A DNA stretch of 64,000 nt from Candidatus Fonsibacter sp. (GCA_009693745.1 SHWR01000001.1:1-64000), one strand, 5' to 3'. Shown: positions 35,467-50,757, counted from the first letter of the stretch. Notes: generated by a model not told the origin, from the letters alone. A program made the numbers and translations.

Positions 35467-36219
35467 TCAAATATTTTTGGTTAAAATTCTAACCAATAAA
35501 AAGTAAATAGGTCTTGGTAAAACTTGTAAAAGTTTAAAAATAATTTTCATTTGCAGTGGAAAAGTAATGTCGTATTTTTTGCTTAATAATCCTTCAAAAA
35601 TAATATCAGCAGCTTTATCTGCCTCCATAATAAAAGGCATATCAAACGTATTTTTCTCTATTAGCCTAGATTTAACAAAGCCAGGATTAATGATACTTAG
35701 AGAAATATTATTTTTATCGCAATCAATTTTGATAGATTCAAAATAATTAATCATTACAGCTTTAGAAGGCCCATAAGATGAAGAGTTTGGCAATCCTCCA
35801 AGCCCTGCAAGCGAGCTTATAGCTGCGAGATGACCAGATTTTTGAAATTTAAAATGAGGCAAAAGAATTGAAAAGCAGTTAATCATACCAAAAAAGTTAA
35901 CCGCAAAGGTTTTTTCAAATAATTCGAGCTTAATATCGAAAGTATTATGTGGCTCATAATAACCAGAACAATAAATAGTTAGGTCAATAGTTTTAAATTC
36001 TTTTATAATTTGATTAATAATACTTTGACAATTGATTTTGTCAGTAACGTCCAAAGAAAATGTTGATATCTTTGTTCTTTTCGAGACGAATTCTAATTTA
36101 AAATTTTCTAATTTTTCCTTTGTTCTTCCTAATAAAATTAAATTATCACACTGATCTAAATATTTTTTACCAAGTTCATAACCTATGCCGAAAGTAGCTT
36201 CTATAATTACAACATTCAT
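35467..36219 (-). CDS. SDR family oxidoreductase
   Basis: A 250-residue short-chain dehydrogenase. The cofactor motif is VVIIEATFGIGYELGKKYL, in which the usual TGxxxGIG begins with IEATFGIG, a divergent version. YCSGYY, Ser in AISSLAGLGG and the catalytic YGPSK tetrad region are present. The C-terminus (IIFKLLQVLPRPIYFLLVRILTK) is hydrophobic, suggesting membrane association, as in several acyl-lipid SDRs. The substrate is unknown. Co-transcribed with the 2Fe-2S protein. Confidence 0.82.
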   Translation of the reverse strand: MNVVIIEATFGIGYELGKKYLDQCDNLILLGRTKEKLENFKLEFVSKRTKISTFSLDVTDKINCQSIINQIIKEFKTIDLTIYCSGYYEPHNTFDIKLELFEKTFAVNFFGMINCFSILLPHFKFQKSGHLAAISSLAGLGGLPNSSSYGPSKAVMINYFESIKIDCDKNNISLSIINPGFVKSRLIEKNTFDMPFIMEADKAADIIFEGLLSKKYDITFPLQMKIIFKLLQVLPRPIYFLLVRILTKNI

Positions 36220-36279
36220 AAATTTTACTTAATTAGCACCTATTAAAAATTATCAATAGTGATATAAGATAATACTGAT

Positions 36280-37668
36280 ATGGCATCAAGAACTGAATCT
36301 GACAGTTTTGGTAAAATTAAAGTCCCAGCAGATAAATATTGGGGAGCTCAAACAGAGCGATCATTAAAATACTTTAAAATTGGAAAAATATTAGTTCCGC
36401 TTGAAATAATAAGAGCTATAGCCATTATTAAAAAAGCTGCTGCTATTGTTAATTTTAAATTCAAATCTTTAGATAAAAAAATTGCTCAAGCAATTATCAA
36501 GGCCTCAGATGAGGTAATTAAAGGAAAATTTAATAATCATTTTCCACTTAAAGTTTGGCAAACAGGTTCTGGCACTCAAACTAATATGAACGTTAATGAA
36601 GTTATTTCTAATCGAGCAATAGAAATTTTAGGTGGAAAAATAGGATCAAAAAAACCTGTTCATCCAAATGATCATGTAAATAAATCCCAATCCACAAATG
36701 ATACTTACCCAAGCGCTATTCACATAGCTGTTGCTATTGACGTAAAAGAAAGACTTCTTCCTTCTTTAAAATTTTTAGAAAAAGAATTAGCTGTAAAAGT
36801 AAATAAATTTAAAAATATTGTTAAGATTGGAAGAACACATCTTCAAGATGCAACTCCGCTAACTTTGGGACAGCAATTTTCTGGTTATCACATGCAAATT
36901 AAAAATTGCATTAAACGTATAGAGATAGCTTTAAAAGAGATGTATTTCCTTGCTCAAGGAGGAACAGCTGTTGGTACGGGTATTAATACTAAAAAAGGGT
37001 TTGATAAAAAAATTGCATTAGAGATTAAAAAAATTACTAAACTACCATTTAAAACTGCTCCTAACAAATTTGAGGCACTTGCAAGTCATGAGCCAATAGT
37101 AAACTTATCTGGTGCATTTAATACTCTTGCTGTCGCTTTGATGAAAATTTCAAATGACATAAGATTTCTTGGCTCAGGTCCTAGAGCTGGTTATGCTGAA
37201 CTTATTCTTCCAGAAAACGAGCCAGGATCATCAATCATGCCTGGCAAAGTAAACCCAACACAGTGCGAAGCTGTTATAATGGTGTGCGCGAGAGTCATTG
37301 GTAACCACACTACAATTACTATTGCTGCATCAAACGGACATTTTGAATTAAACGTATTTAAACCAGTAATTGGTCACAGCATAATCCAATCTATTGAATT
37401 GCTTTCTGACTCTATTGAGTGCTTTGTTAAATATTGTCTAAAAGGTCTTAAAGCAGATACAAAAAGAATTTCTCAATTATTAAATAGTTCATTGATGCTA
37501 GTAACAGCTCTTGCTCCAAAAATTGGCTATGACAATGCTTCAATGATTGCAAAAAAAGCTCATAAGAATGGAACATCTTTAAAAGAAGAAGCTTTAAAAA
37601 GCAGGTTGATTGATGAAAAAGAATATGACCGATTAATTAACCCAAGAAAGATGACTCATCCAAATTAG
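36280..37668 (+). CDS. fumC: Class II fumarate hydratase
   Basis: An iron-independent TCA-cycle enzyme interconverting fumarate and L-malate, a cytoplasmic tetramer. The 462-residue protein has [40 protein letters not shown], the catalytic-site [17 protein letters not shown] and the superfamily signature [16 protein letters not shown]. Complete and of normal length. Its stop overlaps the AsmA-like stop by four bases. Confidence 0.95.
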   Translation: MASRTESDSFGKIKVPADKYWGAQTERSLKYFKIGKILVPLEIIRAIAIIKKAAAIVNFKFKSLDKKIAQAIIKASDEVIKGKFNNHFPLKVWQTGSGTQTNMNVNEVISNRAIEILGGKIGSKKPVHPNDHVNKSQSTNDTYPSAIHIAVAIDVKERLLPSLKFLEKELAVKVNKFKNIVKIGRTHLQDATPLTLGQQFSGYHMQIKNCIKRIEIALKEMYFLAQGGTAVGTGINTKKGFDKKIALEIKKITKLPFKTAPNKFEALASHEPIVNLSGAFNTLAVALMKISNDIRFLGSGPRAGYAELILPENEPGSSIMPGKVNPTQCEAVIMVCARVIGNHTTITIAASNGHFELNVFKPVIGHSIIQSIELLSDSIECFVKYCLKGLKADTKRISQLLNSSLMLVTALAPKIGYDNASMIAKKAHKNGTSLKEEALKSRLIDEKEYDRLINPRKMTHPN

Positions 37669-39134
37669 AACAAGAAACTGTAAATTCTTGGATCTAAAAC
37701 ACTCAAAATATCTTTATTTAAACGAAGGTTTAACTCTTCTTGAGCAGCGTTAAGATTACTCTTACTAAATTTTTTACTACTATTATTAATAATTTCATTG
37801 ATCACCACTCTTCCTTTCTTCATATTTAAGTCTCCCTTCATTTTTCCAGAAAAACTAGTATTTGGTAAACGTGCTATTTTTTCTCTCGGTCCATTAGTAT
37901 TTTTGTAAAAATTTTTTATATTTACCAGATCAATTTGCGAATTAAAAAAGAATATTGTTTCCCTATTTTGAGTAATAAACCGACCATTCATTTTTAGTAG
38001 ATCGTTAGATTTTGAAATTAAATTTAATTCCTTAATATTTACATCTCCACCTTCAACAACGATAATAGCGTTAGCATCAGAAAAAAGGTCATGATCAGTA
38101 CTCATGTTTTTGAAATTTATTTTAAAAACACCGTAAAAGTCTTCGTGAATATTGAATAACTTATAATTAACTAGATAATCTTTAAGAGTACTATTAGATA
38201 ATTTTTTAAAATTTACGTCGACAAAATTAAATTCACTTACAAATACAAGTTTTGGTTTAAAATCAATTTTAGCAGAGCCTTCTCCTTTATATAAAGAAGA
38301 ATTAATTAAAATATTTTTTAAATCTATGAAGTCATTTTTAAAATCAAAATTAAATCGTAAAATTAAATTATTTAGCCCAATTGTACTAAAAGTATTTGCA
38401 TAACTAATTTTTGCATTTCCTAAAAAATCATTTTTTAAAAAGTTAATATCAGTTAGTTCTGCCTCAAGATTAAAATTAAGATCATCGCACTTTATAAATA
38501 AACGACCAACATTTACATCTTTATTGATTGAACGTTGAAATGTACTTACAAAAGGTAAATTAAAAAAATTTCCCGTTGTATCAAATTTTCTTACATTTCC
38601 TTTATCGAAAATAATATCACTATTAATATCACTCAACTCAATAGAATTTTGATTTGAATTATATTTTAAATCTAAATTGCTAATTTTGATTACTTTAAGA
38701 TTTTTAACAGTTTCTGTATTTTTATAAAAATTATTAATATAATTATTTTCTAGTTCAATAATCCCATCAATAATCTCAACATTACTAATATTAAAATTTC
38801 TAAGAATTATATTAAAAATATTGATATTAAGATTAATCTTATAAATATTTCCAATATAAATATCTTCTTTTTTGTTAATATCAAAAATATCTACTGAAAA
38901 TAATTCAATATGTGGTCTTAAAAATGGTTTATAAGAAATCTTTTCATTAATTTTAATCTTAACGAAAAATTTCTCTTGAATCTGATTTTCTATCTCAGAT
39001 TTATGTCGATCAAGATCAATAAAGAATGGTAGTAAAAAAATAATAAAAACTATAACCGCAGAAGCAACCATGGTTATGCTATAGATTTTATGATTATAAA
39101 AAGACTTTAAATATTTTAATTTCTTAAGAATCAT
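37665..39134 (-). CDS. AsmA-like envelope protein
   Basis: A 489-residue protein with one N-terminal membrane anchor ([21 protein letters not shown]), then a long beta-rich periplasmic region. The opening block [30 protein letters not shown] is the AsmA N-terminal pattern, and the C-terminal [21 protein letters not shown] resembles the AsmA-2 end. AsmA-family proteins bridge the periplasm and help phospholipid movement to the outer membrane. It is shorter than E. coli AsmA (about 617). Divergent from the helicase gene across 45 bases. Confidence 0.75.
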   Translation of the reverse strand: MILKKLKYLKSFYNHKIYSITMVASAVIVFIIFLLPFFIDLDRHKSEIENQIQEKFFVKIKINEKISYKPFLRPHIELFSVDIFDINKKEDIYIGNIYKINLNINIFNIILRNFNISNVEIIDGIIELENNYINNFYKNTETVKNLKVIKISNLDLKYNSNQNSIELSDINSDIIFDKGNVRKFDTTGNFFNLPFVSTFQRSINKDVNVGRLFIKCDDLNFNLEAELTDINFLKNDFLGNAKISYANTFSTIGLNNLILRFNFDFKNDFIDLKNILINSSLYKGEGSAKIDFKPKLVFVSEFNFVDVNFKKLSNSTLKDYLVNYKLFNIHEDFYGVFKINFKNMSTDHDLFSDANAIIVVEGGDVNIKELNLISKSNDLLKMNGRFITQNRETIFFFNSQIDLVNIKNFYKNTNGPREKIARLPNTSFSGKMKGDLNMKKGRVVINEIINNSSKKFSKSNLNAAQEELNLRLNKDILSVLDPRIYSFLF

Positions 39135-39179
39135 TTAACTTTTGATATATTATGTTAAGTACTTGATTTATTTAATTTT

Positions 39180-41412
39180 ATGAATTCCACTAGCCAAAAT
39201 TACTTATTAAACCTCAATAATCAACAAAAAGAAGCTGTCATTCATTCGGACGGGCCATTGTTAATTTTGGCTGGTGCAGGATCAGGGAAAACTAAAGTTT
39301 TAACAACTCGGGTTGTTCATCTCATTGAAACGAAAAAATGTTGGGCCAATCAAATACTTTGTGTAACTTTTACTAATAAAGCAGCAAATGAAATGAGAGA
39401 AAGAATATTTAAACTTCTTAGTGCGCAATCCTCTTTCCTTCCTTGGCTTGGAACTTTTCACTCTATAAGTAATAAAATTTTAAGACGTCATGCTGAAGCT
39501 GTGGGTTTAAAGTCTAATTTTACAATCCTAGATACTCTTGATCAATTAAGACTAATAAAAAATATAATTGAGACAGAAAACATTAATATAAAAACAATTC
39601 CGCCAAAGTTAGTTGCCGCTTTTATAGATGACTGGAAAAATAAAGGTCTTATTCCAAGTGAAGTTAAAGTTAATAATGAAAACTACATTAAAGATACAGC
39701 ATTAAAAATATATAGAATTTATCAGCAAAGATTAAAGATCATGAACTGCGTAGATTTTGGAGATCTAATCTTACATTGTGTAACGATATTTAAAACTATG
39801 CCAGAAATTTTAGAATTATATCACAATAACTTTAAATATATTCTTGTAGACGAATACCAGGACACAAACTTTATTCAAAATATTTGGTTAAATTTATTAT
39901 CTAAAAAAAATAACAATTTATGCTGTGTTGGAGATGATGATCAATCTATCTATAGTTGGCGCGGTGCTGAAGTTAAAAATATTTTAAATTTTGACAAACT
40001 AAATGCTAATACAACAGTTATCAAGCTGGAGCAAAACTATAGATCAACACAAAATATTTTGGATACTGCTTCTTCTTTAATTTCAAACAATGAAGGTAGG
40101 CTTGGTAAGAAATTATGGTCTAAAAATTCTAAGGGAGATTTAATAGAAGTTAATTGTTATAATAACGGATACGATGAAGCTGTAGCCCTTGCAGATAAAA
40201 TTGAAAAAAATTTATCAAAAGAGTTCTCACTTAATCAAATATCTATATTAGTTAGAGCTGCTTTTCAAACAAGAGAGTTTGAAGATCGATTTATTAAAAT
40301 TAACTTACCTTATAGAGTCATCGGAGGATTAAAATTTTATGATCGTGCAGAGATTAAAGATGCTATTTGTTATATTAGAATTATTTATCAAGAAAATGAT
40401 GATCTTGCCTTTGAGAGAATTATCAATATCCCAAAACGTTCGATTGGCGACACCACTTTAAAAGAAATTCATAAAATTGCAAAAGAGGAAAATGTTAATT
40501 TAGAACAGGCATCGTTCATTTATTGTGATAAAGAAAATCCCACTGGTAAAACCATTCTGAGTTTAAAAAAAATTATCACTGATATTCATTTATGGAGAAA
40601 ATTATCAAAAGAAATAACTCATTATGAGCTAATGGAAAAAGTCCTTGATGAATCTGGCTATTCTCAAATGCTTATGAATGAAAAAACACCAGAAGCTGAC
40701 GGTAAATTAGAAAATCTAAAAGAATTAATATTATCAATGAAAAACTATAGTAGCCTTCAAGATTTTCTTGAAAATATTTCACTACAAACTTCAATAGATG
40801 AAGATTGGAATGGTCAAAAAATAAATTTAATGACTATGCACGCTGCTAAAGGACTCGAATTTGATGCGGTTTTTTTACCTGGCTGGGAAGAAGGATTATT
40901 TCCTCACCAAAAATCTATCGACGAGAAAGGCCAACAGGCTATTGAGGAAGAAAGAAGACTTGCTTATGTTGCAATTACTAGAACAAAGAAAAAATTATTC
41001 ATCTCTTTTGTAAACAATAGAAGAATCTACGGAGGTAAAAGAGATAGAGATATAGACTGGATGCCAACACTTCCTTCTCGTTTTATTGAAGAACTTCCTA
41101 AAGATTATATCAACATGAAAAATCATTTTTCAGAATATCAAAAAAATGACTTCGATTTTAATCAAGAAGTTGACTACGACAAACCTTCAAGAAGTCCTGG
41201 TTGGGCAAGATTAAAGGAAGCAAAAAAGAATGACATTAATTTTAATAGAATAAGCTTTAGTAATAATAATACAATTTTCAAAGTTGGTGAAGGCGTAACT
41301 CATGAAGATTTTGGAAATGGCAAAGTAATTCATATTGAAGATAATAAACTTATTATTAATTTTAAAAAATATGGTGAAAAAAAAATAATTGATAAATTTA
41401 TAAAAAAAAATA

Positions 41413-41426
<14 letters not shown>
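39180..41426 (+). CDS. uvrD: UvrD/PcrA-type superfamily 1 DNA helicase
   Basis: A 3'-5' DNA helicase used in excision repair, mismatch repair and clearing of replication blocks. Motifs in order: Q motif LNNQQKEAV, Walker A AGAGSGKT (31-38), motif Ia CVTFTNKAANEMRERI, Walker B VDEYQDTN, motif III GDDDQSIYSWRGA, motif IV LEQNYRST, motif V TMHAAKGLEFDAVFLPGWEEGLFPH and motif VI EERRLAYVAITRTKK. The 748-residue length fits. The C-terminal GDTVTH-like segment KVGEGVTHEDFGNGKV is the RNA-polymerase-binding Tudor-like region of UvrD/PcrA. Overlaps the next gene by 14 bases. Confidence 0.93.
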
Positions 41427-45174
<3,748 letters not shown>

Positions 45175-45999
45175 TTAGTTAAGTATTTTTTTAAAACTAT
45201 CTAAAAGAGATTTATCTTTTTTAGGTAAAGCTGTCTGATTTGTTGAAACTAATAAATAACTTTTTTTATACCACTCGCTAGAATTAAAATTATAACCTAA
45301 AATTGCTGCAGCTTTACTAGCATCTTCTTCCAATCCTAGTTTATGATAAATCTCAACAAGTCTATATAAAGCCTCTTCGATATAAATTGTGGTTTGATAT
45401 TTATCTACAATTGTTTTTAATCTATTGATAGCTGCTGCCCATTTTTGTTTATTCATATAATATCTTGCAACATACATTTCTTTTCCAGCCATTAAATCGT
45501 TTAACAGATCTAATTTATATTTAGCGTCGTCTGCATACTCGGTATTTGAATAACTATTTATTAATGATTTAAATTGATTAATTGCTTTAATAGTTTTTTC
45601 TTGATCTTTAGAAAATTCACTTACTTCTTCAAAATAACAAATGCCTATTAAGTACTCTACATAAACTCTTTCAGGATTATTCGGATAAAATTTTACATAA
45701 CGTTCAAGTACAGAAAGTGTATCCACGCAACGATTTGCTTCATAATAAACATATGCTATCATTAATAAAGATTTTGGAGCCCATTCTGTGTAGGAATAAT
45801 CTTTTTCTACCATCTTAAACTTTTCAATTGCTCCTTCTGCTTTACCTTCATTAAAATCGTCCATGGCATATCCCCATAACTTGGGCAGACTAACTTTTTC
45901 TTTTGGAGGGGCCACTAAAGGCTTATCACCTGATGAAGAGCAACTTACAACAAACAAAAAAATTAATAAAATATGGAATATTGTTTTTTTTTTAAACAT
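45175..45999 (-). CDS. bamD: Outer membrane assembly lipoprotein BamD
   Basis: An outer-membrane lipoprotein of the BAM complex that helps insert beta-barrel proteins. The signal peptide ends in a lipobox with acylated Cys20 (LFVVSC). The rest is a TPR-type all-helical protein, 274 residues, with blocks WGYAMDDFNEGKAEGAIEKFKMVEKDY, RYVKFYPNNPERVYVEYLIGICYFEE and RYYMNKQKWAAAINRLKTIVDKYQTT. Between lpxC and ligA, as in many Alphaproteobacteria, though the recN gene often found there is absent. Confidence 0.93.
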   Translation of the reverse strand: MFKKKTIFHILLIFLFVVSCSSSGDKPLVAPPKEKVSLPKLWGYAMDDFNEGKAEGAIEKFKMVEKDYSYTEWAPKSLLMIAYVYYEANRCVDTLSVLERYVKFYPNNPERVYVEYLIGICYFEEVSEFSKDQEKTIKAINQFKSLINSYSNTEYADDAKYKLDLLNDLMAGKEMYVARYYMNKQKWAAAINRLKTIVDKYQTTIYIEEALYRLVEIYHKLGLEEDASKAAAILGYNFNSSEWYKKSYLLVSTNQTALPKKDKSLLDSFKKILN

Positions 46000-46049
46000 T
46001 AAAATTAAAAGTTTTTATTATTGCTTTTAATTAAGTTTTACCACTAAAA

Positions 46050-46967
46050 TTATAAATTCACTACAAGTTGATTTTGCGAATAAGAACTAACAGAAGAGAA
46101 ATTTTTTGTTTTTTGTGTTGCTAAATTCCATGCATTTTTATTTTTGATTAAGGCTTCTAATAATTTACGTGTCATATCATGGCCGCCTTGATAACAATTT
46201 ACTTTTCCAATAAGTGAGAAACCTGCCAAATATAGATCCCCTATGCAGTCTAAAATTTTATGTCTTACAAATTCATCTTTATGTCTCAAACCATCTTGGT
46301 TTAGAACTTTATCTTCAGAAACAACAATTGCATTCTCTAAGGAGCCCCCCTTTGCAAGTCCCATCTTAAATATATTTTCAAGATCTTTTTGCAGACAAAA
46401 CGTTCTAGAGTCATGAACTTCCATAAATCCATTTTTCTCTAGATCTATTTTTTTACTTTGTTTTTTAATAACACGATCATGAAAATCGATTTCATAATTA
46501 ATTTCTAAATTATTTTTATTTGTTGGTTCAATTGAAATAGATTTGTATTTATCTTTAACAATAATTTTTTTTAAAATTTTAATATATTTTTTTTCAGAAC
46601 TTTGAACTGTAGTTCCAACGTTTTGAATGGCAATCGCAAACTCTTTTGAACTTCCATCTAATATTGGTAATTCTTGGCTATCAACTTCTACTATGGCATT
46701 ATCAATATCCAATCCTGATAAAGCGGACATTAAATGTTCAATAGTTGAAATTGAAGCATGTTTATTAGAAATAGTCGTACATAATTTTGCTGGCAAAGCG
46801 TTACTAATATGAGCTTTGATAATTTTTTCTTTTCCTTTGTAATCGACTCTAACAAAAGTTATTCCTGAATTAGGAGCTGATGGCTTAACTACAAGATTAG
46901 CAACTAATCCGCTATGAAGACCAACTCCTTTGAAATTGATTTTTGACTTTAAAGTCTTTTGGTACAT
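46050..46967 (-). CDS. lpxC: UDP-3-O-acyl-N-acetylglucosamine deacetylase
   Basis: The zinc enzyme for the committed step of lipid A synthesis, in the cytoplasm at the membrane. The 305-residue protein has the start QKTLKSKINFKGVGLHSG, zinc ligand His in STIEHLMSALSGLDIDNA, and zinc ligands His and Asp in FVRHKILDCIGDLYLAG. Its presence shows a lipopolysaccharide-bearing, Gram-negative cell. It follows ftsA directly after a 63-base gap where ftsZ usually lies. Confidence 0.96.
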   Translation of the reverse strand: MYQKTLKSKINFKGVGLHSGLVANLVVKPSAPNSGITFVRVDYKGKEKIIKAHISNALPAKLCTTISNKHASISTIEHLMSALSGLDIDNAIVEVDSQELPILDGSSKEFAIAIQNVGTTVQSSEKKYIKILKKIIVKDKYKSISIEPTNKNNLEINYEIDFHDRVIKKQSKKIDLEKNGFMEVHDSRTFCLQKDLENIFKMGLAKGGSLENAIVVSEDKVLNQDGLRHKDEFVRHKILDCIGDLYLAGFSLIGKVNCYQGGHDMTRKLLEALIKNKNAWNLATQKTKNFSSVSSYSQNQLVVNL

Positions 46968-47030
46968 ATTTTTGATTAAAGATATTTAGTAAAATTCATA
47001 ATAATAGCTAATCACCTTTTGTTACGATTT

Positions 47031-48263
47031 CTACTTTTGAAAAATAGATAAAAGTCTTAAAAAAAAGCCTGTATTCTTAAATTTAATTAGCAAAGCCTCT
47101 GAGGGAAATCCATAAAAATAGTTCTTAAGTATTCCATAACAAACTAGAAAATCTTGCGATAAATTATTAACTAAATTTTGGTCTTCATGTCTTTTTTGCA
47201 AAACAAGCTCGACTCTTTGTGAAAAATATCTTTTTATTAAATTTGTTAAACCAACTAAGTTTGATCCTCTTCCAGAAATATAAATTCTCTTAGTTTTTAT
47301 ATCTATTAGATTGCAAGACTTAATTTTTTTATAAATTAACTGCAAAATTTCTTCAATCCTAGAGTTAATAATAGTATTAACTATTGTCTTAGAAATCTTT
47401 CTAAAATCATCATCTGGAAATAAATGAACTGGTAAATATTCAATCTTATCTTTGCTATTCTCATTTAATATACATTCTCCAATTTCAACTTTAATTCTTT
47501 CTGCAACCTCTATTTTAATATCTAGAACTTTAGCTAAGTCTTTTGAAACATGAATTGAGCCGTAAGGAATAACACCAACATATAGGAGTGTACTATTTTC
47601 AAAAACAGCAAAGCTTGTCTTGTCTTTGCCAAAATCAATACAAATAAAACCTTCGTTTAAATCCTCTGGGTTTAAAAAAGAAAGACCTAAGGCATACGCA
47701 CCAAAAACATAATTCTCAACTGACAATTCACAAGAATTAATAATATTTTTTAAATTATCAATAGCAGATTGTTCTGCTAAGACTGCATGAACATCAGCTG
47801 AAAAAATATTTGCTTTAAAGCCAACTGGATTTTCAACATTAATCTTTTTATCAATTTTATAATTTGATGTGAAAATATGTAAAATTTCTTTATTTTTATT
47901 GTTCTTATTAATTTCATCTACGGCAATATGTATCAAGCCCTGAATATCTTTTTCGTGCTCTATTTGATCACCATGTACACTTTTATACTCTGTTAATAAG
48001 TTGCTAGAGATATTTTCAAATTCTACGTTTACAATAATATTGTCTAACGAAATACCAGCTTGCTTTTCAGCAATTTCTAAACATTCTCGTACCACTAAAT
48101 TTGCTTCATAGAAATTTGTAACTTGTCCTTTTGCAATTCCTTTTGATGCAACAATCGATTTTCCTAAAATTTCAATTTTATTATTTTTTAATTTTGCAAT
48201 CAGACACTTAATTTTTGAAGAACCTATATCTATAGATGCAATTAATTCATTTTTTTGACTCAT
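47031..48263 (-). CDS. ftsA: Cell division protein FtsA
   Basis: An actin-like ATP-binding protein that tethers FtsZ to the membrane and recruits late division proteins. The 410-residue protein has the phosphate loop IASIDIGSSKIKCLIA at the start, FICIDFGKDKTSFAVFENSTLLYVGVIPYGSIHVSKDLA in the middle and YISGRGSNLVGLTNLIKRYF. The C-terminal amphipathic membrane-targeting helix is visible (TGFFLRLLSIFQK). It follows ftsQ with three bases between. Confidence 0.92.
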   Translation of the reverse strand: MSQKNELIASIDIGSSKIKCLIAKLKNNKIEILGKSIVASKGIAKGQVTNFYEANLVVRECLEIAEKQAGISLDNIIVNVEFENISSNLLTEYKSVHGDQIEHEKDIQGLIHIAVDEINKNNKNKEILHIFTSNYKIDKKINVENPVGFKANIFSADVHAVLAEQSAIDNLKNIINSCELSVENYVFGAYALGLSFLNPEDLNEGFICIDFGKDKTSFAVFENSTLLYVGVIPYGSIHVSKDLAKVLDIKIEVAERIKVEIGECILNENSKDKIEYLPVHLFPDDDFRKISKTIVNTIINSRIEEILQLIYKKIKSCNLIDIKTKRIYISGRGSNLVGLTNLIKRYFSQRVELVLQKRHEDQNLVNNLSQDFLVCYGILKNYFYGFPSEALLIKFKNTGFFLRLLSIFQK

Positions 48264-48266
48264 TAT

Positions 48267-48935
48267 TTATTTTACAAATATTTTGTTCTTAAGTCTTAAG
48301 TCGATATATGTGGTTTTTTCATCTTTGGACTGAATAAGCACTTTATTTAGATTGTTAATCTGCTCATTATAATCATATCTACCGAGCATAATTTTTTTAT
48401 TACCTTTTAAAAATAAATCCCATCTTTCAGAATTTGTAAATTCAAAACTAGTAATATTAGATAGATCAAAATTATTATTATTTAACGCTTTATAAAGTCT
48501 TTTGAGATCTTCAATATCAAAATTGCCTCTGGCTTGTGTTTGATTAGAAAAATTATTTAAATTAAATTTTTCTATTAATGTAAATTCCTTAGTAATTATT
48601 AAATTATTATTACCTTTTTTCCAAAACGCAAAAGGTTCATGCTCAACTAGTACTACATTAATTATTGATGGGAATTTTTTATTAATATTTACAAAATGTA
48701 TCCATTCATTTTGTAAAATTATTTCATTCATTTTTTTATGGTCTACACTTAAAATGCTAGTGTTAACTAAAAAGTTGAATTGTTTTTTAAGTTTTTCTAA
48801 ATCAGTATTCTTTGAACCAGAAACATTAACGTTCTTAATAATAAAAAGGCCAAGTTTTAGTAAGGGTAGCTCTGGATTAAATGTTGTAAGAAATATTAAT
48901 AAAGCGAGAAAAATATATCTCTTTGTTTTGATCAT
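48267..48935 (-). CDS. ftsQ: Cell division protein FtsQ
   Basis: A bitopic inner-membrane division protein, 222 residues, shorter than E. coli FtsQ (276). One N-terminal membrane segment (YIFLALLIFLTTF) is followed by a POTRA domain (FIIKNVNVSGSKNTDLEKLKKQF) and a beta domain (WIHFVNINKKFPSIINVVLVEHEPFAFWKKG) typical of the family. Position between ddl and ftsA is canonical. Its ATG overlaps the ddl stop by four bases. Confidence 0.88.
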   Translation of the reverse strand: MIKTKRYIFLALLIFLTTFNPELPLLKLGLFIIKNVNVSGSKNTDLEKLKKQFNFLVNTSILSVDHKKMNEIILQNEWIHFVNINKKFPSIINVVLVEHEPFAFWKKGNNNLIITKEFTLIEKFNLNNFSNQTQARGNFDIEDLKRLYKALNNNNFDLSNITSFEFTNSERWDLFLKGNKKIMLGRYDYNEQINNLNKVLIQSKDEKTTYIDLRLKNKIFVK

Positions 48936-49852
48936 CTATTAATAGAAGCATCATTAATTATCCATTTAACTAATTCATTGAAAGATATTCCGTAATAATT
49001 AGCAATCTCTGGAACTAAAGATAAACTTGTCATGCCTGGTTGGGTATTTACTTCAAGAATATAAATTTTGTTAATTTTATCGAATTCATTATATCTAAAA
49101 TCTGACCTCGTCACTCCTCTACAGCCTAAAATATTATGCGCCTGTAAAGCCATATCTAAAATCTTTTTATAATCAGATTCATTCATTTTAATAGGAATAA
49201 TATGTTTAGTTTTGGCATTGGCTGAATATTTAGCTTCATAATCGTAAAAAGATCTTGTCGGCACAATCTCTATTCCGCCTAAAGCTTTTGAGCCCATGAC
49301 TGCAACCTGTATTTCTCTTCCTGGAATATATTTTTCTAAAATTAGAAAATTATATTCCTTTAATAGAGAGATAATTGTTTCTTGATTAGATTTCTTTTCT
49401 TCATTAAAAATGTAAACTCCTACGCTAGATCCTTCGTTATTTGGCTTTATAACACACGGGTATCCAATTTCTGATTTATTAAAATCTTCTAAAGTTCTAA
49501 TGACTTGATAATCTGGTGAGCTAATTTTTGCATCCTTAAAAATTTTTTTTGATGTTAATTTGTCCATCGCAATTGCTGAAGATAAAATTCCAGAATGAGT
49601 GTAGGGTATTTTTAAATGCTCTAATAATCCTTGAATAGAACCATCCTCTCCAAATCTTCCGTGCAGAGCATTAAAAACTTTATCAGGGTTATTCTTAATT
49701 AATTTTTCGATAAAATCATCTTTTGCATCTAAACTTTTCACATCAAAACCAATTTCAATAAGAGCTTTTGCGCAGGCTTTGCCGCTATCTATGCTCACTT
49801 CTCTTTCAGCTGATATCCCACCCATTAAAACTGTAACTTTTTCTTTTTTCAT
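48932..49852 (-). CDS. ddl: D-alanine--D-alanine ligase
   Basis: An ATP-grasp enzyme joining two D-alanines for the peptidoglycan stem peptide. The 306-residue protein has MGGISAEREVSIDSGKA, the HGRFGEDGSIQGLLEHLKIPYTHSGI block, VIKPNNEGSSVGV (ATP-grasp loop) and the C-terminal ILEVNTQPGMTSLSLVPEIA with metal ligands Glu and Asn. The ribosome-binding site AGGAAC lies just before ATG 49852. Confidence 0.95.
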   Translation of the reverse strand: MKKEKVTVLMGGISAEREVSIDSGKACAKALIEIGFDVKSLDAKDDFIEKLIKNNPDKVFNALHGRFGEDGSIQGLLEHLKIPYTHSGILSSAIAMDKLTSKKIFKDAKISSPDYQVIRTLEDFNKSEIGYPCVIKPNNEGSSVGVYIFNEEKKSNQETIISLLKEYNFLILEKYIPGREIQVAVMGSKALGGIEIVPTRSFYDYEAKYSANAKTKHIIPIKMNESDYKKILDMALQAHNILGCRGVTRSDFRYNEFDKINKIYILEVNTQPGMTSLSLVPEIANYYGISFNELVKWIINDASINR

Positions 49853-50757
49853 TTTGTTCCTACAACTTCTAATTCGAGCTCTAAGTTTATATTAGTTTTT
49901 TTAAAAACCTCTTTTTTTATATTTTCAATTAAATTTTCTGCATCTTCTGAGCTTGCTTTACCTAAATTCTCTAAAAAATTACAATGTAAATTAGACAATT
50001 TAATGCCACCAACCTTTAAATCAGCGCAACCAGACTCTTTTATTAATTGCCAAGCTTTTTTATCTGAATTATTTGGATTTTTAAAAGTGCTACCCCCCGT
50101 TTTAATCTTTTGCGGTTGCTCAGTATCTTTTTTATTTTTTAAATTTTTCATAATTTCTAATACCTTCTGTTTTTCAAGAAAAGATCCCTTCATCTCAATA
50201 TTAGTTATAATCTGATTTTTAGTAAGTGAACTGTGTCGATAAGAAAAATTAATATCTTTATTATTAATAATTTTAATTTCTCCATTCATATCGATCACCG
50301 AGATGCTCAATACTATTTTTGATATATCGCTACCATAGCAACCTGAATTCATAGCTACCCCGCCAGCAATCGTTCCCGGAATACAATACAAAAATTCAAA
50401 GCCAGTTAAATTACTATTAGCAGCATATTCTGCTAAAAGTGATTTTTTTGTTGCAGGTCCACAATTAATAATATCGTTATTAATTTTTATATAATCAAAA
50501 TCTTTTCCAAATTTAATAACCACTCCATCAAACCCTTTGTCCCTAATTAACAAATTTGAACCAGAGCCAATTACAACAATTGGAAAATGTTGATTATTAT
50601 TTCTTAAAAATATTTGTAAATCTTTTAGATCTTTTGGCTTAAAAAAAATTTTTGCTTTTCCTCCAATTCCAAGCCAATTAGATTTAGATAAATCGAAATT
50701 TTCTCTCAGCTCTCCTTGGAGATTTTTTTTAATTTGTGAATAAAAATTAATGCTCAT
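49849..50757 (-). CDS. murB: UDP-N-acetylenolpyruvoylglucosamine reductase
   Basis: An FAD enzyme producing UDP-N-acetylmuramate. The 302-residue length and the absence of the extra E. coli loop suggest a type II MurB. The FAD-binding block VIGSGSNLLIRDKGFDGVVIKFG, GFEFLYCIPGTIAGGVAMNSGCYG, YRHSSLTKN and the catalytic-region GSTFKNPNN are present; the serine of GGSTFKNP is the likely proton donor. Overlaps murC by 11 bases. Confidence 0.94.
   Translation of the reverse strand: MSINFYSQIKKNLQGELRENFDLSKSNWLGIGGKAKIFFKPKDLKDLQIFLRNNNQHFPIVVIGSGSNLLIRDKGFDGVVIKFGKDFDYIKINNDIINCGPATKKSLLAEYAANSNLTGFEFLYCIPGTIAGGVAMNSGCYGSDISKIVLSISVIDMNGEIKIINNKDINFSYRHSSLTKNQIITNIEMKGSFLEKQKVLEIMKNLKNKKDTEQPQKIKTGGSTFKNPNNSDKKAWQLIKESGCADLKVGGIKLSNLHCNFLENLGKASSEDAENLIENIKKEVFKKTNINLELELEVVGTK

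Noticed and set aside
46968..47030. A remnant of ftsZ between ftsA and lpxC
   Set aside because: The 63-base gap was read in all frames and shows no FtsZ-like segment; it looks like ordinary AT-rich spacer.
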